Shown here: in pieces, positions 10,184-21,193 of the stretch
Numbering within the stretch: position 1 is the first letter of the stretch
Layout of the letters: each line of letters begins with the position of its first letter
Assembly: GCA_002270565.1 (NCBI GenBank)
Contig: NQMI01000146.1
Location: forward strand, 1-64,000
DNA from: Stenocarpella maydis
Lineage: Eukaryota; Ascomycota; Sordariomycetes; Diaporthales; Diaporthaceae
Length of the DNA: 64,000 nt
Reading direction: 5' to 3'
Made by a program: the position numbers and the translations under genes
Notes under the pieces: model-generated
Told to the model about the DNA's origin: nothing
The model's database searches: none
What the model saw: only the letters and a program-made list of their open reading frames with translations

Positions 10184-13100
10184 ATGCATCTGGTGCAACA
10201 AGAGGGCTCCGGCACCCCGGCCGAGGCACACTCCGGCGAGGAGTTCAAGAAGCTCTCCTCCAGCCTGCCTCTTGGCCAGCTGGTGCCGTTGTCGCAGATA
10301 TCCGGTCCCACCTATGTTACCGCCCAGCTCCTGGTCCAGCAGGTCGCCTACAAGCTGTCCGACAAGATCTTCTCCTACTCCCCCGAGACCTTTGACCTGG
10401 ACGTCGCCGTCAACGAGTGGTCCCGCAGCAAGGACGTTAATATCCACGGCTACCCTACCTCGGTCCTGCCGCTCCAGACCAGAGGTGGCGCCGGCGCCTT
10501 TGCTTTGGGCTACATGTTCTCTGAAGATTTCGACCTGGCCAAGAGGCATATCCCCCAGACCCTGCTTGCGCCGTCCCTGAGCCTCAGCAGCCTGCGGTCC
10601 TCGCTCGACCAGCTGTCTCTGCTCTACAGCGTGGCGAGCCCATTTGTTGCGCACATTGCGGCTGTTGAATATTCTGCCGGGAACGGCCTCGTCCCGGATT
10701 ACACTCGTGCACTCCAGATCGCAGAGGACCTCGGCCTTGGCCTGGTCAGCAGCTCTTCCGCCTATGAGATCCAGCACATGTCCCTGCTGTCCACCCTTCT
10801 GGCCAACATCCTGCCAACCCTGCACGTCTACGATGGTGTGCGGACTTGTCGGGAGACATTGAGGGTCATTGACACCATCAGCGAGGTCGGCATCCGTGAG
10901 TTCTACATCAGCTTGTCCAAGCACGTGCAGGGTTTGGACGCCCACCTCGACACCGCCGGCAAGGTCCTGGACCTGCTCAACGCCTTTAACAACGAGCTGG
11001 GCACGGACTACAAGCCTTTCGAGTACTTTGGAGACGAGGACGCCGACACAGTCATCGTGGTCTTTGGCAGCGTAGAGTCCCAGATTGCGAACCACGCTGT
11101 CTCGCAGCTGGCCGCTGAGGGCAAGAAGGTGGGCGCGATCAACGTCCGCCTGTACCGCCCCTTCGTGGAGGAGGCATTCCTCAACACCCTCCCGGCCTCT
11201 GTGCAGCAGGTCGCTGTGCTCGGCCAGGTCCGAGATATCACCAATGTCGATGATGCGGCCATCCAGTCGATCCTGTACTCGGATGTGCTCACGGCTGTGT
11301 CATTCTCCAGCAGGTGGGCCCAGGCGCCCGCTGTCACCGACCTCAAGTACGCCGCTTCTGAGGCCCTGACGCCATCCAGCTTCCGCTCAACCATCCAGAA
11401 GCTCATCAGCAAGGACCATGACCTGCAGGCGAAGACCTCCATCCTGAACAACCAGGTTGAGCAGTACACCTTCTGGGACCTGGACAACTCGGCTGCTCTG
11501 CACGCGCCCGCGGTGGTTGGCAAGTCCTTCACTCGCGAGTCCTCTGACAACATTTATGTCCACGAGACGTACGACAACCTGGTCCGAGGTGGCGTCATCC
11601 GTACCGACATCCGCTGCTCCAAGAAGACGATAGAGGCACCATACGCGGTCGACGAGGCCGATGTCACCTATGTTGGCGAGGAGAAGCTCCTCGAGAACGT
11701 CGACATTGTCAAGAGCATCAAGTCTGGCGGCAGCATGCTGCTGAGACTCCCTGCTCTGAAGGACGACGAGCTCGAGAAGAGGATCTCCCCTGCGGCCAGG
11801 AGGAGTGTCCAGCAGAAGTCTCTGAAGCTCTTCGTCCTCGACTCCTCATACTCTCCGGCTCTGGAAAATGACCTGGAGCTTCTGGTCGAGCTGGCGTTCC
11901 TGCGGGTCGCCCGGCCTGACCGTGTGCTTGACCCCGCCAAGAACCTGTCTGCTCCTCGGGAAGGCACAATCCAAGAGCTCAAGGATGCACTGAACCAGTG
12001 TCTGCGCCAGGTCGAGGTTCCAGCCTCGTGGGCTGAGCTTCCTGCCGACTACACCTCCCCCGAGCTCACTGCCGGCGTCAAGACTTCTGGCTTCACCGGT
12101 TTCAGCAAGGAGGAGGTCGAGCCAGACCTGCAGCTTAGCAGCTGGGAGTCTGCTGCCAAGGCCCTCGCCTTCAAGGAGGCCTACGGCACCCAGGTGAACC
12201 TTCGCCCTGACTTGGCGACGAAGACATACACTGTCCACGTCAAGGAGAACCGCAGACTCACCCCCGACAACTACGACCGCAACATCTTCCATATCGAGTT
12301 CGATCTCGGCGACTCTGGTGTTACCTACAACATTGGTGAGGCCCTCGGCATCCACGCCGACAACGACCCGGCCCAGGTCCTGGGCTTCATCAAGTCGTAC
12401 GGCCTCGACGCCGACGAGCTGGTCCAGGCCCCGTCGCGCGAGGACCCAAGCGTTCTCGAGACCCGCACGGTGTACCAGTCCCTGGTGCAGAACTTCGACA
12501 TCCTGGGCAAGGTGCCCAAGCGGGCGTACGAGCAGCTGGCCGAGTTCGCGACGGACGAGGTCGAGCAGAAGAAGCTGGCGGCGCTCGGCGGCAAGGAGGG
12601 CGCGGAAGAGCTCAAGAAGCGCACAGAGGTCGACATGGTCACGTACGTGGACGTACTCGACGAGTTCAAGTCGGCGCGACCCGCGCTGCGGGACCTCCTC
12701 AAGATCGTGGCGCCGCTCAAGCGCCGCGAGTACTCGATCGCGTCGGCGCAGGCCGTGACGCCCACGTCGGTGTCGCTCATGATCGTGGTGGTCGACTGGG
12801 TGGACAGCAAGGGCCGCACGCGCTACGGCCAGGCCACACGGTACCTGTCGCAGCTGGCGGTGGGCACGCCCGTAGCCGTCAGCGTCAAGCCGTCCGTAAT
12901 GAAGCTGCCCGCCAAGGACACGGCGCCGCTAATCATGGCCGGCCTGGGCACGGGCCTGGCGCCCTTCCGCGCGTTCGTGCAGTACCGCGCCATGCAGAAG
13001 GCCCAGGGCAAGGAGATCGGCGCCATCCTGCTGTACCTCGGCTCGCGCCACCAGCGCGAGGAGTACCTGTACGGCGAGGAGTGGGAGGCCTACATGGACG

Positions 13101-13384
13101 CCGGGGTCATCACGCTGCTGGGCGCCGCCTTCAGCCGGGACCAGCCCCAGAAGATCTACATCCAGGACCGCATGAGGCAGACCATGGACCAGATCATCAA
13201 GGCGTACATCCAGGAGGAGGGCTCCTTCTATCTCTGCGGCCCCACCTGGCCTGTGCCGGACGTCACCGAGGTTCTGCAGGAGTCCATCGCCGCCGAGGCC
13301 AAGGCCAGCGGGCGCAAGGTCGACCCAAGGAAGGAGATCGAGAAGCTCAAGGACGATGGGAGATATGTGCTCGAGGTTTACTGA
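10184..13384 (+). CDS. MET10: Assimilatory sulfite reductase (NADPH) flavoprotein (alpha) subunit
   Basis: 1066 aa from the chosen ATG, single exon. It passes electrons from NADPH via FAD to the siroheme beta subunit (MET5), which reduces sulfite to sulfide for cysteine and methionine synthesis. As in yeast Met10, the N-terminal half resembles pyruvate:ferredoxin oxidoreductase domains (the conserved SGPTYVTAQLL segment near residue 40, and SYSPETFDLDVAV). There is no flavodoxin-like FMN module. The C-terminal half is ferredoxin-NADP reductase-like, with the FAD-binding R-x-Y-S motif at 848-851 (RREYSIAS), the NADPH-binding GLGTGLAPFRA at about 920, and the terminal YVLEVY. The frame is open 40 codons further upstream to 10064. 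I prefer the ATG at 10184 because family homology begins soon after it and the upstream part looks like leader. The exact start is uncertain. Confidence 0.93.
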   Translation: MHLVQQEGSGTPAEAHSGEEFKKLSSSLPLGQLVPLSQISGPTYVTAQLLVQQVAYKLSDKIFSYSPETFDLDVAVNEWSRSKDVNIHGYPTSVLPLQTRGGAGAFALGYMFSEDFDLAKRHIPQTLLAPSLSLSSLRSSLDQLSLLYSVASPFVAHIAAVEYSAGNGLVPDYTRALQIAEDLGLGLVSSSSAYEIQHMSLLSTLLANILPTLHVYDGVRTCRETLRVIDTISEVGIREFYISLSKHVQGLDAHLDTAGKVLDLLNAFNNELGTDYKPFEYFGDEDADTVIVVFGSVESQIANHAVSQLAAEGKKVGAINVRLYRPFVEEAFLNTLPASVQQVAVLGQVRDITNVDDAAIQSILYSDVLTAVSFSSRWAQAPAVTDLKYAASEALTPSSFRSTIQKLISKDHDLQAKTSILNNQVEQYTFWDLDNSAALHAPAVVGKSFTRESSDNIYVHETYDNLVRGGVIRTDIRCSKKTIEAPYAVDEADVTYVGEEKLLENVDIVKSIKSGGSMLLRLPALKDDELEKRISPAARRSVQQKSLKLFVLDSSYSPALENDLELLVELAFLRVARPDRVLDPAKNLSAPREGTIQELKDALNQCLRQVEVPASWAELPADYTSPELTAGVKTSGFTGFSKEEVEPDLQLSSWESAAKALAFKEAYGTQVNLRPDLATKTYTVHVKENRRLTPDNYDRNIFHIEFDLGDSGVTYNIGEALGIHADNDPAQVLGFIKSYGLDADELVQAPSREDPSVLETRTVYQSLVQNFDILGKVPKRAYEQLAEFATDEVEQKKLAALGGKEGAEELKKRTEVDMVTYVDVLDEFKSARPALRDLLKIVAPLKRREYSIASAQAVTPTSVSLMIVVVDWVDSKGRTRYGQATRYLSQLAVGTPVAVSVKPSVMKLPAKDTAPLIMAGLGTGLAPFRAFVQYRAMQKAQGKEIGAILLYLGSRHQREEYLYGEEWEAYMDAGVITLLGAAFSRDQPQKIYIQDRMRQTMDQIIKAYIQEEGSFYLCGPTWPVPDVTEVLQESIAAEAKASGRKVDPRKEIEKLKDDGRYVLEVY

Positions 13385-14053
13385 GGGCAAACCTCCATGA
13401 GCCGCCTTGTCCTGGTGGTTATTTGTTGAGGTATTTGTGAACCGGCAATATAGAGCACTCCATGGAAATAATGTGCAGCACCACGAGTGACTCTACTGTC
13501 AATGTGTTGTGACCGCATCTGTAGTGATCTCAAAGCCGCACATGTCTTGTGTAAAAACATAACTGGATTGATTCGTCGAGGTGAACGGCGGTACTGAGGT
13601 ATGGTGCCGATTATTGGTCCTGGAAATGTCGTGATCTCGCCCAATTTAGTGAGGTTGACATGAGTGGGCCTATGCGTAACACGCCGACTCACGCGCGGGA
13701 CTGACTGAAAAAGCAAACCTTCAGATCTCGATTGACCGTTGGCCTTTTGATCCCCAGCCTCGCGTGTACGGCTACCCAATTCCATTATATAAGCACACGA
13801 GAAGTGGGGGTGGGAATTTCGGTCTACTCGCAGTAGGTGCCCAAAAGCAAGCTCCATGTTACCCCACTAGGAGTCAACAGCAAAAGAGGCTGACCAAAAG
13901 CCCCCCCCCGTCCTCCTCCTCCTCCTCCTCCTCGCCCGGCAAAAACACCGAGACTGACAGACAACCCGACGACACTCGCAAATCACACCAGCGTGGCCTT
14001 CTCTCTCTCTTCTTCCGCCCCTTCTTGAACAGCCGAATCACAAATCAGCAAAA
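13385..14053. other. Intergenic MET10-NTF2
   Basis: MET10 3' flank followed by the NTF2 promoter. It has a TATATAA at 13786-13792, a C9 run and a TCC trinucleotide tract at about 13911-13933, and a CT-rich leader (about 13996-14010). I see no gene. Confidence 0.6.
13786..13792 (+). promoter_or_regulatory. TATA-like box of NTF2
   Basis: TATATAA lies 262 bases before the NTF2 start codon, upstream of a pyrimidine-rich stretch. That arrangement is common in strongly expressed fungal genes. The assignment is by position only. Confidence 0.35.
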
Positions 14054-14778
14054 ATGGCAGACAACTTTGTCGAGATCGCAAAGCAGTTTTGCGACTTCTA
14101 CTACCAGACCTTCGATGCCGACCGCAAACAGCTCGGCCCACTGTACCGCGACCAGAGCATGCTCACCTACGAGTCGAGCTCCGTGCAGGGTGTCGCTGCC
14201 ATCATCGACAAGCTCAGCGTAAGCCTCACCCATGCCTATAAATATCCAAACCTCCAGCCTTGCGTGCGTGTGGCCGTCGTACTCCTGCTCGGCGTGGGAG
14301 AGACGAGGGGCACGCACGCGATTGCGCCACATTCCCCATCTGTTGGGCGGGCGGGCCCTCTCTCTCCGATGACCGGTGACTAACTTTGCGCCATGTGCTG
14401 TTCTCCCTCTAGGGTCTTCCGTTCGAGAAGGTTAAGCACCAGATCACGACCCAGGACCCGATGCCCGGCTTCGCGGATGGCGGTGTCCTCGTTCTGGTCA
14501 CCGGCCAGCTTCTGGTACGTCTATGAGAGGGGCAAGCCAAGGCAGCCGCTCCTGCGACCGGTGTACAAACGCGCCTGGCTGCTGCTGCTGCCACTACTCC
14601 TCGCCTACAGTCATCGAGCACTTCGCAACAGGGCAAATAGCTGACCGTCTTTCTCTTCTGTTCTGCACAGGTCGACGACAATGAGCACCCCATGAACTTC
14701 GCGCAGACCTTCCACCTGATGAAGGATCCCGCCGGCAGCTTCTTCGTTTCGCACGACATCTTCAAGCTGGTCTACTAG
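14054..14778 (+). CDS. NTF2: Nuclear transport factor 2 (three exons)
   Basis: Exons 14054-14218, 14413-14514 and 14671-14778 give 124 aa, the usual length of the family. Both introns fall in phase 0 and have GT..AG ends (gtaagc..tctag and gtacgt..cacag). NTF2 is a homodimeric carrier that returns Ran-GDP to the nucleus by binding FxFG nucleoporins. Visible family features are the N-terminal F-V-E-x-Y-Y-type segment ([11 protein letters not shown]), [14 protein letters not shown], the core G-x2-(I)-I-x-[11 protein letters not shown] and the C-terminal [10 protein letters not shown] followed by [11 protein letters not shown]. The gene stands alone between MET10 and TVP18 on the same strand. 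Confidence 0.95.
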
Positions 14779-15383
14779 ATACCCGGGTTCGTCACTGGGG
14801 AAGGGCGTATGTGTGTGTGCGTGAGAGAGAGAGGGAGGGGGTGATGAGGTTGGGCCATACGGAAGACCAGAGAGGGGGAGAGAGACGACATTTGTTTGTG
14901 CATTTGCTGCGGATTTGATGGGGCGTGCGTGTGGGCTTGGGCGGAGGGCCTCTGCTCCAACATCCTGGAAGATATCTTGTTTCCTTTGTTTTCTGCTTTA
15001 GAGTCCAGGCGGGCAGGTGTGGTCGAAAACCAAACAAAGGTGATTGGACATAAGACAAGCGACTGAGACTCTCTTTCTCTTCCCCTTCCTCGCGCAGCAT
15101 GTGGTGAGAATGCGAGGGCAACTGCAAGAGTGCACGGGTGACTTCCTTTTGAGTGATCGGAGGAGATGGCGAGATGAAGGTCGAGACGGGCTGAGAACCG
15201 TTGCTCCTGTACTGTTTTTGGAGAGAAAGCAGAGGCGGGCATCCATGGGATGAGACCTCATTCAGCAGGAGTCTTGCACTTCTGCCTAGCGTTTTTGCTG
15301 GGTCCAGGTCGGTGCGCCGTTGTAATCCAAGAGGCTCAGGGGTTGATCCGCTTTGCCAGCGACTATTACCGTTGTGCAGATGA

Positions 15384-15404
15384 GCTGCTGCTGCTGCTGC
15401 TGCT
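15384..15404. repeat. (GCT)7 trinucleotide repeat
   Basis: Seven perfect GCT copies in non-coding DNA between NTF2 and TVP18. Confidence 0.9.
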
Positions 15405-16061
15405 AAGACGGAAGTTCGGATGAACAATGAGTGCAAATTGTGGTGCAAGCCGTTGCCAGAGACCCGACCCCTGCTGGCTGACCGGATGGTGCGATGGCGC
15501 AGCATTGTCTTGGTATTCGGTGGTCATGATGGCCACGTAAGTGCTCATCGTAAACCATCATGTTCCATGTGTGCCACGAGGTGGAAGCCTTCCAGAAATA
15601 CATCTGCCTGGGGAGGCAGGCGGGTGTTTATATAAAGTATGAACCGTCAGATGGGACGCGATCGGAATCTGCCAACCGGGCATGTTTTACATTTGTTTCT
15701 GGTAGTGGACAGACCTGACAGGAGACCAGCCCTGGGGGAGCCGCAGATTGAGTTGAAACGGTCCTGACCATCTCAAGACAGCCCCAAGTCACTAACCTCA
15801 CCCCACTGGCCCTCCCCTTGCCCTGTCGGAGAGCTTCCCCAACGTCCCAGCGACTGGGCTGCCCACATACGAGCACCGTCCCAGCCCCCCTCCACGCCTG
15901 CCGTGGTCGTATGCAGATCCAAGCTGCGCAAGCTGAGGGAGGCTTAGAAAGTACATTTATGACAGAACGGCCAAGGTTTCGAACTTTTTGCCCGCAACAC
16001 ATCCAACAGCAAGCAACGCATTACCTGCATCTCGCTACAGGTTACCCTCTGCGACGACGGC

Positions 16062-16095
16062 CACACGCGCGCGCGCGCACACACACGCACACACA
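16062..16095. repeat. Alternating CA/CG dinucleotide tract
   Basis: 34 bases alternate strictly between pyrimidine and purine (CACACG, then seven CG steps, then CA steps). The tract lies 155 bases before the TVP18 start. The pattern is the classic Z-DNA-forming one. Confidence 0.85.
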
Positions 16096-16249
16096 ACCCA
16101 AGTAGCTACCGATTGAGTCCGCCTCCGCCCCCATCAGCTCCGCACCGCTCGGCAACAGATCCGAGATCAGACCAACGACGCGGCTGCGAACATAGACACA
16201 GACACATACGGAGCAGGCCCCAAGGTTCCTGTGCTTACAAAAGGACAAG

Positions 16250-17167
16250 ATGACGTTGAAGGAGGAATTCGCAACGAGGAACTTCAGTATGGCCAGCCCA
16301 CCCTGACGAGGTCCCCACCGCGGTGATCGGCAAGCATTGTAGACGGTGTAACTAACCGCTGGAACCACCACAGGCATTTACGGGCAATGGTGAGGACCCT
16401 TCAACCCTCTCACCGGCAAACCCCCATGCTCGCGCATTCGAAACAAGACTCCGCGCGAGATGATTGCGACGATGTGCGCATGGCCGTCAGCAGTGCCTGA
16501 GTGCTGCAGTACTGCAGGCGCGTGGGGGAGCTAGGGATGGACTTGCATCAGGGAGACCCCGAGTGCTAACGCGAGAGGCACGACTACAGGCTCGGTATTC
16601 TGTCGATACTCCTCGGCTTTGCGCTCGGAATCGCCAACATCTTCACCTTCAACATATTCATCATCGTATTCTGCGCTCTGTTACTGTAAGCATCCGGTCC
16701 TCCATGGCCCCCGTTTCCTATCCCCTTGCCCCGGCCCGCGCAGAGGTGGCAGTCACGCCAGCACACGCCACCCGCCTACCCCGATACCCGGCAACTTTCT
16801 TCCTTCCAGGACAAGAACAAGGAGAAGAAAAAGAGAAGCAGATAGCTAACCTCGCACGCCGCTCAGCGCATCCGTCCTCGTCATCATCTTCATTGAGATC
16901 CCGCTCCTGCTGCGCATCTGCCCGACGTCGAGCACGTTTGACGGCTACGTGCGCATGATCTCGACCAACTACATGCGCGCGGGCGCCTACGGCGTCATGG
17001 CCCTGATCCAGTGGCTCAGCATCATCGCGAAAGCTACCTCCCTCATCGCCGAGGCCATCGTCCTCACTGCCACCGCCCTCTGCTACCTCTTCGCCGGCAT
17101 CAAGGGCCAGGCCTTTGTCGGATCCAAGACCCTCGGCGGCGCTGGTGTGGCGCAGATGATTGTATGA
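16250..17167 (+). CDS. TVP18: Golgi membrane protein TVP18 (four exons, one of 16 nt)
   Basis: Exons 16250-16286, 16374-16389, 16590-16685 and 16867-17167 give 149 aa, close to the family's roughly 148. Exon 1 encodes MTLKEEFATRNF plus one base. The 16-nt exon 2 encodes (S)IYGQ plus two bases. Exon 3 encodes the first membrane helix (LGILSILLGFALG...). Exon 4 encodes the rest, ending with the conserved GQAFVGSKTLGG and AQMIV. All junctions are GT..AG, and CTAAC branch-like strings occur at about 16350, 16565 and 16845. Four hydrophobic segments are visible. Tvp18 is a small Tlg2-vesicle/Golgi membrane protein with a suspected role in trafficking, but its function is not well defined. The joined protein matches the family continuously, so the micro-exon is well supported. 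Confidence 0.93.
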
Positions 17168-20100
17168 TGGCGTTCTGACGGACAATGCGGGCGAGAGAGC
17201 GCCTCGCTCCCTCTTGGGCTACGGCCGGTGCTTATTGTAAGCTGCGGGAGAATGGTGGGCATTACGGCCTTGGACAGTTGTGGCAACCGGGCTTGGGAGT
17301 AGAACAATTGGTGGGGGGAAAGAAAAGGGAAAAAACATATTTGCTTTCAAGGAGAGGAGAAATTGGGCAAATGAGCCGGGCTTGTTCCTGACAGGCACTT
17401 TCCACCAACAGTGGGCGAGCAATTAGTCAGACCTGCTCCATTTCGGAGTATGGCGTCTTCATCATAAGGCTCTTGTGTATTCTTGGTTATCCACCCCTTG
17501 TTGTGTGCGGATCCTGGAGTTTGATGGAATTATCCTATCTGCTCTTCTTGACATGGAGCCTGCCTTCCTTGTAGCTTTATCATGTACTGTATGGTGACCT
17601 CTGAAGTATAGTCTGCTATTGCTGGTTTGGGAGAGAAGCCATTCCGGGTATCAAACCTCTCTGGTCTCTTATCAGCCACCTGTGTCTATCTCAGAGCAGG
17701 TGTTTTCTGTGTGGCTCGTGAATGCAATGAGCGTGAGGACGGCTGTGGTCCTGTGGTGCGGCTGTGTCGGCCAGCCAGGTGTTTGCTCTGACAGTCCAAC
17801 CACAGCACACTATGCTTGATCGTATGCCGGAGGAGCCCCTATCGCAGGGGCGATCCAGACTTCTCAAGCTGGACTCAGCAACACAAGATCTGCTCCCAAA
17901 GTCATCATTAACCTAAGAAGGTAACTCAGATTGGCCTGCACAACCACAGAGGCTGATGCCGTGTAGTGGCCCGTGGAGTCTTGTGTTGTATATTTCCTTT
18001 TTGCAGCACCCGAGTCTTGGATCGCAAGCAGTCTCTGAATTGAACCAACTCACTTCCCTTCAGTTCACTCCACTTTAGAGACACATCATCTCGCTCTACA
18101 GTATCACTCACTTGATGACAAAATGGCCGGCCGGGGGGGTAGGCTGAGGGAGGACAAAAGCCGTACCGAAGACACGGTCCGGGGCCGTGGGCGAGAACGG
18201 CCCGGTATGGTTCACACTTATACTTACTACCTGTGCGGCTGGCCCCATGCCCGTAAGGTTTGGGGAGCGGCGACGAACCTTGAGTGTGTTTTGGACCCCA
18301 AGCCTTGGGAGTCAATGGAGTGTGACCTCCACCTTTTGGCCCGGAGACGAGCAGTGACTCTGTCCCTTATTACCTAGGTATAGTGTTGTGGTGCAGGCAT
18401 CCCGCATGCATTAGACCATGTGTGGGATACACTGTCTGCCGAGGGGTCATGATCGAGCATGACGCCATCCTGCTGCAAGCTTATTGCAATAGGACCGTAG
18501 GAGCCGGCGCCTTCTTACGTAAATGCCAGACGGGGCTTTGTACATGCATAGTGCGGATCTGAGGATGCCTTGTGAGCTGGCTCTCTTTCGTGACTGACTC
18601 CGGGCGAGATATTAGACGAGCAAGAGAAGCTGCCGTCATGTGTAATCTAGGATCGCGAGATGCCAATGTTCCTGGTTCCGTTTCGACACAGCGTGCGAGA
18701 AAAATAATAATAAGCGGGACGCAGGACCCAAGAGCTGAATGGGGAGGACCGGCAGTGCTCATTGGTACGATGGGCGAGAGGTAATTGATGCGGGCAGTGT
18801 TGGTTGCTTTCCTTCCTGCATACGGGGCCGTAAGAGGAATAGTCGGGCGCGAGCATGCAGACTGACGGAACCGTCGAGGTTGCAGGTTGTGTCTGATGGC
18901 AGGGAAGGGCGGCATGTGGTTTTTGTGGAACTGGGAGAGCGCAAACACGATGTGCCCGTACCTATACGGAGTACTAGGCACGGAGACTGAAGCACGGGAA
19001 CAAAATATTGGTCCTCTATCAGTCCTCTGACGGTCCCACAGAGCAAAGAGATACGAACAACATGGGCACTTGTCAACCGATCAAACAAACCATCGGGAAC
19101 TCGCTCCTTGAGAGACCACCTCGGGCCAAGCTGTTTTGGGGTCTAGCCAGTCTTCTGACGTTGGCAGCGTTCCGCTGTTACTAAGTATGTAGTATAAGTC
19201 GAGCGGGCATAAAGATGGCGGAGTGGTGGGGTGGGTACACCATGCAGGTGGTTTGACGCCACCATCGACGACGGGATGAGAAAAGTTAGCTAGGCCCAAG
19301 ATGTGTGAGAGCAATGCGTGCGCTGAATGTGCAACTTGTCGATGCACGTGTAGGTTCTGATTCCTTCACCGTCTTTCGTGAGGTTTTGTCTTTGCTTGGG
19401 TAGGGGGTAATGAGGATTGGGGGGATTGGCGAATTGTAGGGGGCCGAGGATGTCAAGTGATGGTCCTAGTTATGGCCCGATGGGGAGCTGAGAACCACAC
19501 GGATGCCCGCTCAGGGTGTACCTGGAGGGGCAGTACAAAGGCTCAGTAAGTAATGTCAGGGGCGGCAAAACTATCATATACAGTCCAGCCATTTCGGGCC
19601 ACGATCACAGACGGTGGTTTCTACCCCGGCGGGCCTTGGAGATCGTGATTCAGGGCCGCGTGCTCAGGTGTTGGGGGGGGGAGTGGCGGTCACGGAGTAT
19701 ACACTGTCGACGGCGACTATGCCCGCTGTGGCGGAGGTCACTCGACCTGGTCTCGCACGGGCAGCAGCAGCAAAGCAGGAGAGAGGGGGGAGGGGGAGCA
19801 AGTACTCCGTACACTACGAGGAAAGCTGAGCAAAGAGCACAAAGCCCAGAGCCCAGAGCCCGGGGCCCAGATGTCGCTGCAGAGGCGATCCTTGTGTGTG
19901 TGTTTCGGTGGGGATTCCTGGTCGACGGCCCCAGGGCGGCAGGGACGCTCGTCCAGTCGTGCCAGGATCCAAGAGCAGGCGGCGCCCAATGACGAGTATG
20001 CCATTTCGTAGGTTTCTTATAAGTGGCCCATGTCCGGTTCCTGATGTGGTTGCTTGCTGCGTCGACTATCCTCGAGCACTTGATTCCATCTGTTATTGTT

Positions 20101-21193
20101 ATCATATGTACCATCGAGTACGGATGTTTATGTCCACCAAATCAACCGAATCAGCCGTACAACTGCGCTCTATTCCTCTTGTTTCCAGCTCGTCAGACAC
20201 GAAGCCAACCAACCAACCACGGCAGTCCCCCACCCTGTGACCTGTAAGTGCCGATGGCAGCCGCTCTCTCCCATTGATACAGTCTGCTTTTAGCTCCCTC
20301 CCTCGTTGCACTTCCACCTTTGTTTTGGCCTGCATGCAGCTGGTTCCTGTCCCGGTGTGTCAGGCCAAGGTCTGAAGACAAGGGGGAGCAAATGCAATAA
20401 ATCCCTCTGGACACGAACAACAACCGAGGCCCCAAGGCCCCCCCAGGCGAGAGTCATCCACGCCCAGGTTGACTGTGGCCGTGCAGTCCACACGCCAGAG
20501 CTTGCTGGCCTTATCCGAGCTGGGAACAAGTCTCGAAGCAAGCTAGCTAGCTACCTTGAGTACACCATTGTGTGACCGTGGCCGTCCACGGTGGGAACGC
20601 GCCAGCTCACGGTTCCAGCTTGGGCTTCGGGCCTGGTCTTCGTCCACGGCACCTCCGTGCCTTTACTAGCCAGCTCCCGCAAGACCCAAATTGTGCTTCT
20701 TTGTTGGCCGTTCCTGGGGCTGTCGAGCCAGGGAGCCATCAATTGGGGCGGGGCAGACCCTCCCCGTCTGCCCGCCTGCAGGCTTCCAGAATAATTGACG
20801 CTCCTCCTCCCCTTCCTGCCCCAATCCCAGTCGCACGCCTGGCCAGCTCAGGCCCCCTGTCTCTGCCCATCTTGTCACGACACAGCTTCTCCTTGCATGT
20901 TCAGTACTTAAACCTTACCTGCCGCCGCCGCCGCTATCTGCGCATTGTCTCGTCAGGAATTGACTCACCGTATTTTCATTTCGAGCCGGGCTAACAACTG
21001 CGCGCTTCATAGGAGCAGACACGTTCTGTTGTCCATCCTCCCCCTCCACAGCTTACAACCAACACCACCACCAAATAGCCTCCTGTCCCTTTTCCCACTT
21101 GGCAGCACCGCGTCTTGAAATCTCCATCCAAGCCAACAAGCACAGCATATATCAGAGCCTGTTGCAAGTTCGCCATAGCATCAAGCATTCAAC
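17168..21193. other. Intergenic TVP18-AIM21, about 4 kb
   Basis: No frame here carries a motif I recognise. The longest (140-170 aa) are simple, Pro/Ser/Arg-rich and overlap on both strands. It contains two copies of the 9-mer TACGGAGTA/TACTCCGTA (18965-18973, 19803-19811) and a TACCTAGGTA palindrome near 18372. The last 300 bases before AIM21 are C/A/T-rich and look like a promoter and leader. Confidence 0.5.

Larger units (their letters stand above)
14779..16249. other. Intergenic NTF2-TVP18
   Basis: About 1.5 kb with no supported gene. The NTF2 3' flank has a GT/GA-rich tract at 14809-14885. A (GCT)7 tract is at 15384-15404, and an alternating purine-pyrimidine tract at 16062-16095 lies just before TVP18. 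Frames on the minus strand reach 237 aa but consist of simple-sequence and S/H/T-rich text, so I rejected them. Confidence 0.5.

Noticed and set aside
14792..15505. 237-aa minus-strand frame downstream of NTF2
   Set aside because: It is built from simple GT/GA and CAG-type repeats read as H/S/T/L-rich text. No recognisable domain.
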